Part shown: positions 1 through 8,723 of the stretch, piece after piece | Layout of the letters: each line of letters starts with the position of its first letter | How positions within the stretch are numbered: position 1 is the first letter of the stretch | Source: an uncultured Kiritimatiellota bacterium | GTDB taxonomy: Bacteria > Verrucomicrobiota > Kiritimatiellia > RFP12 > UBA1067 | NCBI GenBank assembly: GCA_934635225.1 | Contig: CAKTYZ010000003.1 | Span: 146,840-210,839 of the forward strand | DNA length: 64,000 bases | Reading direction: 5' to 3' | Notes under the pieces: model-generated | What the model saw: only the letters and a program-made list of their open reading frames with translations | Told to the model about the DNA's origin: nothing | Database searches by the model: none | Position numbers and translations under genes: made by a program

Positions 1-493
1 TCACCTTCTCGACCTCGGGCGTCCCGTTCATCCACTCGATGCCCGCGTAGATGTCCTCCGTATTCTCGCGAAAGATGACCATGTCCGTCAAGTCGGGCCG
101 TTTCACTGGAGACGGCACGCCCTTGAAGTAGCGCACGGGACGAAGGCAGACGTAAAGGTCCAGCTCCTGGCGCATCGCGACATTGATGGAGCGGATGCCG
201 CCACCGACTGGGGTCGTGAGCGGTCCCTTGATCGAGACGAGACAGTCGCGGCAGACGTCCAAGGTCTCCTGCGGCAGCCATTCGCCCGTCTGGTTAAAGG
301 CCTTCTCGCCCGCAAGAACTTCGCGCCAGTCAATCCTGCGCTGTCCGCCGTAGGTCTTTTCGACCGCCGCGTTCCAGACGGTCATTGCCGCCTTCGTGAT
401 GTCGGGGCCTGTGCCGTCACCCTCAATGAAGGGAATGATTGGGTTCTCGGGAACGTTCAGTTTCCCGTCCTGCAAAGTGATTTTCTCGCTCAT
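1..493 (-). CDS. icd: Isocitrate dehydrogenase, N-terminal part (runs off window)
   Basis: Translating the minus strand from the ATG at 493 gives 164 codons with no stop before the window edge, so only the N-terminal part is present. It begins [18 protein letters not shown] and continues with [14 protein letters not shown], the nucleotide-binding start of NADP-type isocitrate dehydrogenases. Further on come [18 protein letters not shown] substrate-loop residues (seen as [17 protein letters not shown]) and [14 protein letters not shown], the RENTED/YAGIE signature of bacterial Icd. The enzyme oxidises isocitrate to 2-oxoglutarate in the TCA cycle. A -10 box lies 7 nt upstream of the ATG. An aconitase gene is found 15 kb away on the same strand. 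The family assignment is firm; cofactor preference cannot be read from this fragment. Confidence 0.93.
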   Translation of the reverse strand, partial: MSEKITLQDGKLNVPENPIIPFIEGDGTGPDITKAAMTVWNAAVEKTYGGQRRIDWREVLAGEKAFNQTGEWLPQETLDVCRDCLVSIKGPLTTPVGGGIRSINVAMRQELDLYVCLRPVRYFKGVPSPVKRPDLTDMVIFRENTEDIYAGIEWMNGTPEVEKV

Positions 494-500
494 GCCGAGT

Positions 501-506
501 ATTATA
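501..506 (-). promoter_or_regulatory. -10 box of icd (TGGTATAAT), 7 nt before ATG
   Basis: On the minus strand the extended -10 TGGTATAAT is followed by exactly 7 nt and then the icd ATG. Transcription would start at or next to the start codon, leaving no room for a Shine-Dalgarno site. Confidence 0.65.
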
Positions 507-569
507 CCATACTCCGACGGCTCTGAGTTCCTCTCGGTCGAGACTTCCGAGCCTCCTGCAAGACTCCGG

Positions 570-1562
570 TCAATCCGAGGAAGCTCCCAAGGCCGCATCG
601 GCAAAGTCAACGGCGTACGCAAAGGCGGACGGCTGTCCTTTGACGGTAACGAAAAGATGCGTGCTGCCGGGCAACACCTCTGCGCGCACGGAATGCCCGA
701 GCGACTCAAGCCGTCGCGCAAAACGCCGTCCCTGATCGCGCAAGACATCGCGATCCGCACCCAAGATGTGGACGGGCGGGAGGCCGCGCAACTGATCATC
801 CGTCGCAAAGGCCGGTGAGACGAGCGGATCTGCCGCATCATGTCCATTCAGGTAAGCGACGAGGCAAACGTCCATGAACGCCGCGTCCATGCCGTAACCC
901 GTCGCAAACGTGTGCCACGACTTCGAACCGTCCGCTCTCGCCTCCGTGACAGGGTAGTAAAGGACAAGCGCATGCGGCACAAGCCTTTCTTTCTGCAAGA
1001 CAAGCGCCGCCGCGAGCGCCAGGTTTCCTCCAGACGAATCGCCGCCTATCGACAATCGCGTCGGATCTGCACAATAACGAGTCGGATCAGACGCAACCGC
1101 GCGAAAGGTCGCACAGACATCGTTGAGCGCGAACGGGAACGGATGCTCGGGCGCGAGCGAATAGTCAAGAGCAAGAACGGCATGACCTTTCGCTGCGACC
1201 GCGCCGCAGAATGCCGAACAGCTCGCGAGGCTGCCGATAACCCAACCGCCACCGTGCAGATAGACAAGAAGCGGCAGGTTCCGCCCGCCTTTGGGGCGAT
1301 AGAGGCGCAAGGTCGGCGACACCGCCTCGGCCTCAACGCCCGCCGGAAGGGATGCCCATGTGTTTCGTGCCGTCCGAACGGCCTTGAGATCGTTCGTCTC
1401 GCCCGCCGTCGCGCGACGAATGGCCGCAATCTGCGTGGCCTGCACACGGCTGTCGCGCACCGCAAGGAAGGCCGCCGCCTCTTGGGCATAGATGTCAACC
1501 TGCGGCATCGTCGCGCCAGCCATCCATGGGACCAATCCCACAATCAGCATCAGTTTCTTCAT
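570..1562 (-). CDS. Secreted alpha/beta-hydrolase esterase (HSL-like)
   Basis: 330 aa. The N-terminus [20 protein letters not shown] looks like a cleavable signal peptide, so the enzyme is probably exported. [10 protein letters not shown] (about residue 100) is the HGGG oxyanion-hole motif of the hormone-sensitive-lipase type. GDSSGGNLA carries the nucleophilic serine in GDSxGG, ADRDVL provides the likely acid, and GSTHLF the catalytic histidine. Known members hydrolyse short-chain acyl esters, including acetyl groups on sugars. The gene ends 76 bp before icd and has its own -10 box at 1573-1578, 10 nt from the ATG. The substrate cannot be told from sequence. Confidence 0.85.
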   Translation of the reverse strand: MKKLMLIVGLVPWMAGATMPQVDIYAQEAAAFLAVRDSRVQATQIAAIRRATAGETNDLKAVRTARNTWASLPAGVEAEAVSPTLRLYRPKGGRNLPLLVYLHGGGWVIGSLASCSAFCGAVAAKGHAVLALDYSLAPEHPFPFALNDVCATFRAVASDPTRYCADPTRLSIGGDSSGGNLALAAALVLQKERLVPHALVLYYPVTEARADGSKSWHTFATGYGMDAAFMDVCLVAYLNGHDAADPLVSPAFATDDQLRGLPPVHILGADRDVLRDQGRRFARRLESLGHSVRAEVLPGSTHLFVTVKGQPSAFAYAVDFADAALGASSD

Positions 1563-1572
1563 AAGGGAGCGG

Positions 1573-1578
1573 ATTATA
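1573..1578 (-). promoter_or_regulatory. -10 box of esterase gene
   Basis: TGGTATAAT on the minus strand, 10 nt before the ATG at 1562. It is the same extended -10 sequence as at icd. Confidence 0.55.
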
Positions 1579-1674
1579 CCATTTTCTTCGCAAATCCCGC
1601 TTGCATCCCCGCCGACTCAGACGGCCACTGAATCGACGGCTTCGTCCGGCCACAACTTTTCCCCAAACACCCCC

Positions 1675-1704
1675 TTGCGCGGCATTCTTACATTATGATA
1701 TAAT
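1675..1704 (+). promoter_or_regulatory. Sigma-70-type promoter of tRNA-Ala
   Basis: TTGCGC (1675-1680) and TATAAT (1699-1704) are separated by 18 bp and lie 19 bp upstream of the tRNA-Ala 5' end, in the right direction. Confidence 0.65.
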
Positions 1705-1723
1705 ATGCGCCGTTTCCACGAAT

Positions 1724-1799
1724 GGGGAAGTAGCTCAGTTGGTAGAGCATCACGTTCGCAACGTGGGGGTCGAGAGTTCGAATCTCTTCTTCTCCACCA
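1724..1799 (+). tRNA. tRNA-Ala(CGC)
   Basis: 76 nt, folding into a standard cloverleaf. The acceptor GGGGAAG pairs with CTTCTCC and contains G3:U70, the alanine identity pair. The D arm is GCTC/GAGC. The anticodon loop TTCGCAA gives anticodon CGC, reading GCG. The T loop is TTCGAAT. The 3' CCA is encoded. The anticodon and G3:U70 agree, so the identity is secure. Confidence 0.96.
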
Positions 1800-1816
1800 T
1801 TTCGCAAGAAACGACG

Positions 1817-1859
1817 AAACCCGCTTTCGGCTGATGATTTAGGCCGCGCGGGGTTTTTT
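1817..1859 (+). terminator. Rho-independent terminator after tRNA-Ala
   Basis: AAACCCGC at 1817-1824 can pair with GCGGGGTTT at 1848-1856 (one bulged G), followed by a short T run ending at 1859. It may also work on the opposite strand, downstream of trmB. Confidence 0.6.
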
Positions 1860-1907
1860 GTTGCCTTCGTTTTAGGGGACGATGCGCAACGGGTCATCCG
1901 TCACGCA

Positions 1908-2564
1908 TCAACGCTTCACTTGCAGACGGCGCTCGATACCCTCACGCGGCTCCTGCTCGGGCGGAATCGTCAGCGGCGCAAGAGGCGAATCATCCGCAGG
2001 GAGTGCCTCCCATGCGGCCGAATAGATGGGCAACCCCTGCTCACGAAACATCGTCTCGAACTCCGTCCAGACTTCTTGAGGACGCGGCATTGGCTCGACA
2101 CGGCGGAAACGAGCGTCCTCGGCGAAGCCCGCACAGACTTCGCCATAGTATTCCGCATGATCGGTCGCGAATTCGATCTTTCCGCCGATTTCCAGACGTT
2201 TCCACAGTGCCGCACGAAAGAGAGGCCCAAACAAACGGTGCGAATGATGTTTCTTCTTCGGCCAAGGGTCGGGGAAAAAGACATAGACACGCCGTGCGTG
2301 GTGCGCAGGCAACAAGTAATGGAAGGTGTAGAGAGCTTCCAGTCGAAGCACGCTCGCGTTGGCAATCCCTCCGCGTCGGCACTTGCCGTCAAAGAGACGG
2401 ACGCGCTCCAGCATGCGCTCAATCCCAAGGAAGTCGCAGCCCGGAATCTCCTTCGCGCGACGCGTGAGAAACTGGCCTTTCCCGCAACCGACCTCAACCT
2501 CAAGCGGACGCGAGAGATCGAAATCCAGCGGACGACACGGATCGGAGACGCGGATTACGCCCAA
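1908..2564 (-). CDS. trmB: tRNA (guanine-N7-)-methyltransferase TrmB
   Basis: 218 aa, the usual length. It methylates G46 in the variable loop of tRNAs using S-adenosylmethionine. The SAM-binding motif is EVEVGCGKGQF (about residue 22), followed by FLGIER. The family signature FPDPWPKKKHHSHRLF is present near residue 100. The start overlaps the end of rsfS by 10 bp, and the gene is the last of the oadA-glgA-rsfS-trmB cluster. The pairing of two translation-related genes with glycogen synthase looks like simple co-transcription, not a pathway. Confidence 0.95.
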   Translation of the reverse strand: MGVIRVSDPCRPLDFDLSRPLEVEVGCGKGQFLTRRAKEIPGCDFLGIERMLERVRLFDGKCRRGGIANASVLRLEALYTFHYLLPAHHARRVYVFFPDPWPKKKHHSHRLFGPLFRAALWKRLEIGGKIEFATDHAEYYGEVCAGFAEDARFRRVEPMPRPQEVWTEFETMFREQGLPIYSAAWEALPADDSPLAPLTIPPEQEPREGIERRLQVKR

Positions 2565-2857
2565 AGCTTCTCCAGCGCGTAGTAGGCGCGGGCCTCAGGT
2601 GAAAAGACATGGACGACGACGTCGATATAGTCTGCGACAATCCAACCGGAGTCGGGATCTCCCGAAACCCGGTATGCCTTCGGAAGGGCCTTCACAAGCG
2701 CCTTCAAGTGCGGCGCAGCCGCACCCGTCGCCACAACGAAGAAATCGGTCAAGCCCGATTTGCCGCGAACGTCATAGGTTTTGATGTCCTGCGCTTTCGT
2801 ATCGACAAGCGCCTGCGTAATGGTTGCTGTAAGTTCTTCTTCTGTCATAGTCTTCAA
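2555..2857 (-). CDS. rsfS: Ribosomal silencing factor RsfS
   Basis: 100 aa, slightly short but within range of the RsfS/Iojap family. It binds ribosomal protein L14 and blocks subunit joining when nutrients are scarce. Family motifs are VRGKSGLTDFFVVATG and DSGWIVADYIDVVVHVFS, followed by YYALEKLW close to the C-terminus. The start overlaps the glgA stop by 4 bp and its own stop overlaps the trmB start, so all three are translationally coupled. Confidence 0.93.
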   Translation of the reverse strand: MKTMTEEELTATITQALVDTKAQDIKTYDVRGKSGLTDFFVVATGAAAPHLKALVKALPKAYRVSGDPDSGWIVADYIDVVVHVFSPEARAYYALEKLWA

Positions 2858-4368
2858 TCAGGCATGCGCTTGACAAGAGGACGGTCAAGCATGCGTTCGT
2901 AGAGTTTGATGTATTCCTTCGCACACGTCTCGTGATTGAAGCGCGCCAGCGATTCCGTCATGATACGCGCGATTTCGCGTTCGCGGACCTCCTGCGGGCG
3001 GTGGAAGAAGTCCATCGCCTGATCCATCGCCCAGAAAAGCCCGTTCGAGTCGTAGGTGTCAAAGAGAAAGCCGTTACCGCGCGCATTCTCAACATCCAGC
3101 GCCTCAACGGTATCGTGCAACCCACCCGTGTTGTGCGCCACGGCGAGAGACCCGTAAATCGGCGCTTGCATCTGAGGCAGGCCGCACGGCTCGAACAGAG
3201 ACGGCATGAGCGTAAAGTCACTCGCCGCAAAACCAAGTTGAGAAAGACGCCCGTCGAAGTTGCTGACCGCCAAGCGCGACTGAATCTGATGGAAAGCACG
3301 AATGTCCCAGAACGGCTGCTGATACGGACCATTGGCGATGACCGCGATCTGCGCGTCCGGATGCTTGTCCAGGAAGCGGAAGGTAATGTCCGTCAAGAGC
3401 TGAGGCCCCTTTTGAATGGGATCCAGACGGCTCGGCCAGAAGAAGAGAGCCCGGTCGGCGTTCTCTTCCAGTCCCAGCGCGTGCTGAAGAGCAAGCTTGT
3501 TCTGTCGCTTCGCCTCGCGATGGTCTGACGGCCCGTATTTGAACGGTATCTTGTCGTCAATCGCGGGATTGTCCGCCGCATCCGGCGCGTTCAGGATGCC
3601 TTCCGCACAACCCGCATAGTACTTGCTGCGAATCTCATTGCGAATCGAATCCGGAATGAACGAATGCCAGCCGTTGACAATCTCCGTAAGAAAAGTCGGC
3701 GAGACCGTGTTGATGAAGTGCGCGGCAAAGCACCCAGACGCCTGAAGGTCAATCGGGTTGTTGTTGCGCGACTCCTCGTAGTTGTATGGCGGATAGGCGT
3801 AATAGAGGTTTGTCCAGAACTCAGCCGCGTCAATGCCCGCGTCCTCGACGCGCGCAAGGCTCAGTTTCTGCGTGTGGATGTTGTGGACGGTGAAAAGGCA
3901 GGGGATGCCCATCCGGCGCGCAGCGGCTGGGACGAGCCCTGTCATCCAGTCATTGCAGTGGATGAGGTCAGGCTGGACATGAGGGATGATGTTGTTGATC
4001 ACCTCGCGCTGAAAGGCAAGGGCCAGCTTCACGTTCCCGTCGCCTCGGTCATAGACCGTGTCGCGGTAGTAGAAGCAGCGATCCTCGGCAAGGTGTATGC
4101 GCTCGTCGGACAGGTGGCTCTTGTACTTGCGAAGTTCATCCGCAACGAGCTGGGCCGTCTCGACATGGAACATCCGCCGATAGTGCGGCAAGGCGACATG
4201 GACATCCGCACCAAGTCCGTAGAGAGCCTGGACGAGCGAAGCGGAAACGTCCGCCATGCCGCCGGCTTTCGCCGACATCTTTCCCGCGAGGTTGCCCATG
4301 CCCTCCGGAAGATAGGTAATCTCCGGCGTGACAATCAGGATTCGCGGGTTCTTCTTCGCTCGTGCCAT
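2854..4368 (-). CDS. glgA: Glycogen synthase GlgA
   Basis: 504 aa from the ATG at 4368 (MARAKKNPRILIVTPE). An in-frame upstream ATG at 4512 would run deep into the preceding gene, and a purine-rich GAAAGGG lies about 5 nt before 4368, so I chose the latter. The protein transfers glucose from ADP-glucose (possibly UDP-glucose) to a growing alpha-1,4-glucan. KAGGMADVSASL is the KxGG nucleotide-sugar loop near the N-terminus. FEPCGLPQMQAPIYGS and HNTGGLHDTV form the GT5 C-terminal donor site. Glycogen phosphorylase is encoded at 11.7-14.2 kb, so synthesis and breakdown of glycogen are both present. The long insertion after ITYLPEGMG is typical of larger GlgA variants. Confidence 0.93.
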   Translation of the reverse strand: MARAKKNPRILIVTPEITYLPEGMGNLAGKMSAKAGGMADVSASLVQALYGLGADVHVALPHYRRMFHVETAQLVADELRKYKSHLSDERIHLAEDRCFYYRDTVYDRGDGNVKLALAFQREVINNIIPHVQPDLIHCNDWMTGLVPAAARRMGIPCLFTVHNIHTQKLSLARVEDAGIDAAEFWTNLYYAYPPYNYEESRNNNPIDLQASGCFAAHFINTVSPTFLTEIVNGWHSFIPDSIRNEIRSKYYAGCAEGILNAPDAADNPAIDDKIPFKYGPSDHREAKRQNKLALQHALGLEENADRALFFWPSRLDPIQKGPQLLTDITFRFLDKHPDAQIAVIANGPYQQPFWDIRAFHQIQSRLAVSNFDGRLSQLGFAASDFTLMPSLFEPCGLPQMQAPIYGSLAVAHNTGGLHDTVEALDVENARGNGFLFDTYDSNGLFWAMDQAMDFFHRPQEVREREIARIMTESLARFNHETCAKEYIKLYERMLDRPLVKRMPD

Positions 4369-4388
4369 GTCTGCCCTTTCTTTGTTCG

Positions 4389-6092
4389 TCAGCCGATCGT
4401 CGCGAGGACCTGCCCTTTCTGGACGGGCTTGCCGTGTTCGACAAGGAAGGTGATCTTGCCGGCTGCCGAGGCCTTGATCGGATTGAAGAGCTTCATCGCC
4501 TCGACGACGCAAACCGCATCCCCCGCCTTCACGGACGCGCCATCCGTCGCCATCTGCGGCTTGCCCGGCGCATCGCTACGGTAAAAAGTGCCGTTCAGCG
4601 GCGCGAGAAGCGGCGTGCCCGAGACGGACTCGCGAGCCGCTCCCGAAACCGCATGCGACCGTTGGGGCGTCTTCTCATCGACTCCACCTGAATCTGTCGC
4701 CTTTTTCTCCTCTTCATCCGCCGGAATCGGTCCGCCCTCCTTGCGCCACTTGAAATAGCCGAGGGCGACTTCCGGAAAGAGCGCGTAAGAGAGGATGTCC
4801 TCTTCAGCTTGAATCGTATTCGGAGGCAGTTCGTTCGCCGCCGAGACAAGACCCGGCTTCAGCAGGTCTGCCGGGCGGCAGTCAATGGGCTTCAGCTTGC
4901 CGATCAGCTTCTTCCGGAGCTTCGGATCAATCGGCGCCGGCGTCTCGCCATAGTAGCCCGCCGCATAGCGCTTCGTCTCGTCCGTGACCATCGAATAGCG
5001 CTTGCCGGAGAGGACATTCAAGACCGACTGCACGCCGACGATCTGCGAAGTCGGCGTGACGAGCGGCGGATAACCGAGATCGGCACGCGTTTTCGGCAAC
5101 TCCTCCAGCACTTCGTCGAGGCGGTCGAGAGCGTCCTGCTGGGCGAGCTGCGAACGGAGGTTCGAGATCATGCCGCCCGGTATCGCGTGGACCAGCACGC
5201 CCGCATCAACTGGCTCGACCTTCGACGAACTCATTGGCTGGCGCCTCTTCTTCAGCTCCTTGAAGTAGGCGTTGATCTTCGTCAGCGCCGCACGGTCAAG
5301 GCCGCAGTCAAAGCCTTCCGACTCGAGAATCGAGACGACGGACTCCGTCGGCGGCTGGGACGAGAACGACGAAAGCGTCGATATCGCGCAGTCGAAACAG
5401 CCCGCACCCGCCTCGGCGGCCGCCATGTACATAGCGGCCGCCATGCCGCTCGTCATGTGCGAATGGACCTGAATCGGCATCTTGGGCATCGCCTTCTTCA
5501 GCGCGGCAACGAGTTCACGTGCGGCACCCGGCGTGAGGATGCCCGCCATGTCCTTGATCGCGAGCGAGTCTATGCCCATCGCCTCTTGGCGCTTGGCGAG
5601 CTTCACGTAGTTCGCGACCGTGTGGACAGGCGACGTCGTGTAGCAAATCGTACCCTGCGCGTGACCGCCGTACTTCTTGACGCAACGGATAGCCGTCTCA
5701 AGGTTGCGCGGATCGTTGAGCGCGTCAAAGACACGGAAAATGTCCATCCCGTTCTCACAGGCCAGCGCCGTGAAACGCTCGACGATGTCATCGGGATAGT
5801 GCTTGTAGCCGAGGATGTTCTGCCCGCGGAAAAGCATCTGAAGAGGCGTCTTCTTGCAGACCTTCTTGATTTCGCGCAAACGCTGCCACGGATTCTCGCG
5901 CAAGAAGCGCATGCACACGTCGAACGTCGCGCCGCCCCAACACTCAAGCGAGTAGAAGCCGGCATTGTCCATCGTTTCGGCGATCTTCAGAATGTCGTCC
6001 GTCCGCATCCGCGTCGCCCAAAGGGACTGGTGCGCGTCACGAAGCGTTGTATCTGTGATGCGAATGTGATTCTTCGTCTTCATATTCATCAT
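4389..6092 (-). CDS. Biotin-dependent carboxyltransferase (oxaloacetate decarboxylase alpha / pyruvate carboxylase subunit B)
   Basis: 567 aa. The N-terminal carboxyltransferase TIM barrel starts RITDTTLRDAHQSLWATRMR, with metal-binding D and H residues, and contains VHSHMTSGMAAAMYMAA. A conserved PYC/OADA domain follows. After a low-complexity linker around residues 450-490 comes a biotinyl domain with VVEAMKLFNPI, where the lysine carries biotin. The layout fits OadA (Na+-pumping oxaloacetate decarboxylase) and also the B subunit of two-subunit pyruvate carboxylase. No beta/gamma membrane subunits or biotin carboxylase are encoded here, so I cannot decide between them. Three in-frame ATGs (6092, 6089, 6083) are possible starts; the -10 box 7 nt before 6092 favours the first. 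Confidence 0.88.
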   Translation of the reverse strand: MMNMKTKNHIRITDTTLRDAHQSLWATRMRTDDILKIAETMDNAGFYSLECWGGATFDVCMRFLRENPWQRLREIKKVCKKTPLQMLFRGQNILGYKHYPDDIVERFTALACENGMDIFRVFDALNDPRNLETAIRCVKKYGGHAQGTICYTTSPVHTVANYVKLAKRQEAMGIDSLAIKDMAGILTPGAARELVAALKKAMPKMPIQVHSHMTSGMAAAMYMAAAEAGAGCFDCAISTLSSFSSQPPTESVVSILESEGFDCGLDRAALTKINAYFKELKKRRQPMSSSKVEPVDAGVLVHAIPGGMISNLRSQLAQQDALDRLDEVLEELPKTRADLGYPPLVTPTSQIVGVQSVLNVLSGKRYSMVTDETKRYAAGYYGETPAPIDPKLRKKLIGKLKPIDCRPADLLKPGLVSAANELPPNTIQAEEDILSYALFPEVALGYFKWRKEGGPIPADEEEKKATDSGGVDEKTPQRSHAVSGAARESVSGTPLLAPLNGTFYRSDAPGKPQMATDGASVKAGDAVCVVEAMKLFNPIKASAAGKITFLVEHGKPVQKGQVLATIG

Positions 6093-6099
6093 GTCGCTT

Positions 6100-6105
6100 A
6101 TTATA
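6100..6105 (-). promoter_or_regulatory. -10 box of the carboxyltransferase-glgA operon
   Basis: TATAAT on the minus strand ends 7 nt before the ATG at 6092, matching the spacing at icd, gspJ, the aconitase and the RAYT gene. Confidence 0.55.
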
Positions 6106-6125
6106 TCACATTTTGGGACCGACTG

Positions 6126-7409
6126 TCAGTCCTCACGCCACTTAAGGTAGCGGACCGTCTTGTCCTTCACATAGCATTCGCAGTTGACCTCATGCTTCAT
6201 GCCCATTGACTCGGAGATGATCTTCATCTTGAAGACGGTATTCTCGTCCGCCGTGTAGCAAAGATACTGGTTGGCGTCCGAACCGATTTCGACGTTCGCG
6301 TTGTCTGAAACGCGCTTGCAGAGGTCTTGCCAGTCTTTATAAGGCCACCAGTCTCGCGTCTCGTCCACATTGCCGTCATCCGGCATGACCGTGCGCGTCT
6401 CAACGATGGCCCGCGCGATCTCTTCTGACTCCCCCGTGTCGCCGTCGTTCGTCGCGTCCTCGTTAAAGACGCCTGGAACGGTCAGAAGCTGTTCGACCGT
6501 GCAATCGTTCACGTTGACCTTCGCGCTGCCGGACGTGCCGAAGACATTGACGATGCCTTTGAGGCGCGGATTCTCCTCCGACTCGTCCTCGTCCGGATAC
6601 AGCAACCCGCCCGTCAGGACCGCAGGGAAGTCGCGGAACCCTCTCACTGAGGCAAGTTCCTTGATGTCCGGAATGGACCCATTGCGCGGACGACGACGCT
6701 CCTCCTTTGCGGCGTTTCGTGCCGCTTTTCCGTGCGCCGCATCCTCTGTCCGCTCGTCCGCCTCCGCATACCATGCTGACTCGGCGCCATCATCTTCCTC
6801 CGGGCGACAGTCTGACAAAGGTCCTTTCGATACCGTGTCATCCTCGTCGCGCCAGTCATTCCAACTGGCGATCAGGAGGTTCATAAGGTTGTGCCGCTTC
6901 ATGCCGCGTCCGTCAGCCTCCTTGACGTCAACCTCCAGATCCTCGTCAATTCCGGCGGACTTCAGGATCATCTGCCAACGCAACGCGTAGTTCTTGTCGC
7001 CTCCCGAATAAAGTTCATTGATGTTGATGCCATTCTCGCTGCCTGAGTTCGCGAGCTGGATTTCGACCGTGACCGTGCCCGACGATTCGTCTTCCTCGTC
7101 CAGCAGGATCGGCCCGATCGTGCACTTTGACTCGAATTTGAGGGACCGCTTTTCCAAGTAAAACCGATCCTCCTCGTCCAGTTCCTTCGCGTTTTCGTTC
7201 TCACTCCATTCCTTCGCCTCCGAAAAGCCCAGCAAGACAACCTCGCCCAGAATGCGTCCGGGTTCCACCAGCCGCGTCACGCGATTGCGCTCGCGGACAT
7301 AGACGTTAATGCCCGCCTGCTGATGCGCTTCAAAGGCGAACGAGAACACCATGACCGACAGTACGGCGATGATCCAAAGCGCAACGATCAATGCGCTGCC
7401 GCGTCTCAT
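6126..7409 (-). CDS. T2SS-like minor pseudopilin GspK
   Basis: 427 aa. The N-terminus MRRGSALIVALWIIAVLSVM matches the GspK type: a short basic leader, then a hydrophobic helix lacking the glutamate of other pilins, then FSFAFEAHQQA. The large soluble part contains VNVNDCTVEQLLTVPGV, a helix-hairpin-helix-like stretch common in GspK, and is rich in acidic residues. GspK caps the pseudopilus with GspI and GspJ. The start overlaps the gspJ stop by 4 bp. No secretin or ATPase genes are in the window, so this could serve a T2SS or a related pseudopilus. Confidence 0.8.
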   Translation of the reverse strand: MRRGSALIVALWIIAVLSVMVFSFAFEAHQQAGINVYVRERNRVTRLVEPGRILGEVVLLGFSEAKEWSENENAKELDEEDRFYLEKRSLKFESKCTIGPILLDEEDESSGTVTVEIQLANSGSENGININELYSGGDKNYALRWQMILKSAGIDEDLEVDVKEADGRGMKRHNLMNLLIASWNDWRDEDDTVSKGPLSDCRPEEDDGAESAWYAEADERTEDAAHGKAARNAAKEERRRPRNGSIPDIKELASVRGFRDFPAVLTGGLLYPDEDESEENPRLKGIVNVFGTSGSAKVNVNDCTVEQLLTVPGVFNEDATNDGDTGESEEIARAIVETRTVMPDDGNVDETRDWWPYKDWQDLCKRVSDNANVEIGSDANQYLCYTADENTVFKMKIISESMGMKHEVNCECYVKDKTVRYLKWRED

Positions 7410-8242
7410 TTCTTCTTCTCTCCCTTCTTGTCATCGCCGCCCGGCGGCGTCGCGCCATCCAGCGACTGCTCGTGAATCGGGATGCGAACAATGCGGACCA
7501 TCGGCGCACGGTCCGTTCGTGAACGGAAGTTCTCGTCCGGCTTCTCGATATGGAACGTCAACTCGACCTTGTAGGGGACGGCATTCGATTCGGAGAACTC
7601 GTCCTTGAAGTTGCGCTTGTCGTTCTCGCCTTCGTTCTTCGCCGAACCACTCGCCTCCTCCGCCTTCGCCAAAACGCGGCAGTTGAAGCCCGAGACGCCG
7701 TCCGCGATGAGAATCGGCTGATAAAGTTCGACATTGCCGAAGGTATAGTCCGTGTCATCGGCATCGTCCTTCGGGATGAGCGCGGCATCTCCGCAGAGAC
7801 GTGCGTAGAGTCCCGTCCTCTGAATCGGCTCGGCGTAGTCGTTGTTTCCCTCTTCGAGAACCATCACCTGCACGCGATGCACCGTGTCGGCAAGCGCGTT
7901 CTTCGTGCCGACAATCGCCGGCCCCGTCTTTGACCACGTGATCACGTCCGAGCGGTCCGGGCTCTCGCCCTTGCCGCGATCCTCCAGCACGAAGCCATAG
8001 TCGGCGTTCTGCTTGCCGTCGTGCGGATAATGCATCGAGCGCAGCCCCGCGATGACTTGGTTCAACGCATAGTCCGTGCGCTGCATCTTGTCCAGATAGT
8101 CCGCCGAGACCTGCCAGCCGCGCGAGACGGATTGGAATGTCATGACGCTCAATGCCGTAAGAACGCCCACCAAGAGCGTCGCCAGCAGCATCTCGATGAG
8201 CGTAAAGCCCCAACGGCTCGACTTGATCGACTTATTCCCCAT
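7406..8242 (-). CDS. Minor pseudopilin GspJ-like protein
   Basis: 278 aa from the ATG at 8242. The reading frame is open farther upstream, but that part lies in a repeat element, and a -10 box sits 7 nt before 8242. The class III signal is seen as SSRWGFTLIEMLLATLLVG, with the G|FTLIE prepilin peptidase site. The helix is followed by MTFQSVSRGWQVSADYLDKMQR, typical of GspJ. The C-terminus is basic (DDKKGEKKK). The gene once presumably followed gspI directly; the two are now about 480 bp apart because of inserted repeats. Confidence 0.82.
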   Translation of the reverse strand: MGNKSIKSSRWGFTLIEMLLATLLVGVLTALSVMTFQSVSRGWQVSADYLDKMQRTDYALNQVIAGLRSMHYPHDGKQNADYGFVLEDRGKGESPDRSDVITWSKTGPAIVGTKNALADTVHRVQVMVLEEGNNDYAEPIQRTGLYARLCGDAALIPKDDADDTDYTFGNVELYQPILIADGVSGFNCRVLAKAEEASGSAKNEGENDKRNFKDEFSESNAVPYKVELTFHIEKPDENFRSRTDRAPMVRIVRIPIHEQSLDGATPPGGDDKKGEKKK

Positions 8243-8249
8243 GAGGGAT

Positions 8250-8255
8250 AGTATA
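8250..8255 (-). promoter_or_regulatory. -10 box of gspJ-gspK
   Basis: TATACT on the minus strand, 7 nt before the gspJ ATG. It would restore transcription to gspJ-gspK after the repeat insertion separated them from gspI. Confidence 0.5.
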
Positions 8256-8307
8256 GCAAAAAGGCCATTACCCCATCCAGTCGGCGGAGATGGCCGCTCC
8301 GGACCGA

Positions 8308-8520
8308 AAATGGTAATATCTAACGGGTCAGCAAAGAAGAGAGACCGGCCAGGGGGCTCAACCAAAGAAGAAAAGCGAACAACGCCACCCCATAGATGCC
8401 GGGGACGCCCTTGAACGGATGCGTCAACCGATGCGGATGGATGAGCCACCCCCATGCGGATGGGTGAGGTACCCCCATGCGGATGGGTGAGCCACCCCCA
8501 TGGGGGCATGGCAGAGGAAG
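8308..8520. repeat. Dispersed intergenic repeat with three 23-bp units, copy 1
   Basis: This is the first of three copies (others at 17869 and 46620). It starts with AATGGTAATATCTAACGGGT and includes CGCCACCCCAT, then three head-to-tail units of exactly 23 bp, each starting ATGCGGATGG at 8431, 8454 and 8477. The units here end in GTGAGCCACCCCC-like sequence, differing from the other two copies. There is no convincing coding capacity. It lies between gspI and gspJ. Confidence 0.8.
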
Positions 8521-8540
8521 CATGCCATAGACAAGGCACC

Positions 8541-8663
8541 CGACGATCCGAGCTCGGCCATCTCGAGATGGACACCGTCGTCGGTTCAGGCGGGCTGCTG
8601 GCCCTTCTCGACCGCCGCGAGGCGGCCTCGCATCGCGCAGACGGCCTCAGGAAGGCCCTTTGA
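8541..8663 (+). pseudogene. IS30-family transposase fragment
   Basis: In the frame ending at 8663 the peptide SELGHLEMDTVVGSGGLLAL followed by LDR matches the HWEGDTVVG...LVTLVDR block of IS30-type DDE transposases, including the first catalytic aspartate. No other conserved block or terminal repeat is visible, so it is a small relic. It sits directly beside repeat copy 1, and a run of ten G follows at about 8684. Confidence 0.6.
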
Positions 8664-8723
8664 GACGTTAGCTAAAAAGCAGGGGGGGGGGGTAAGAATC
8701 TTGAGTGCGCGTGCGCAGACAAT

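Noticed and set aside
8431..8500. CRISPR array
   Set aside because: The 23-bp units are direct tandem repeats with no spacers and no cas genes nearby.
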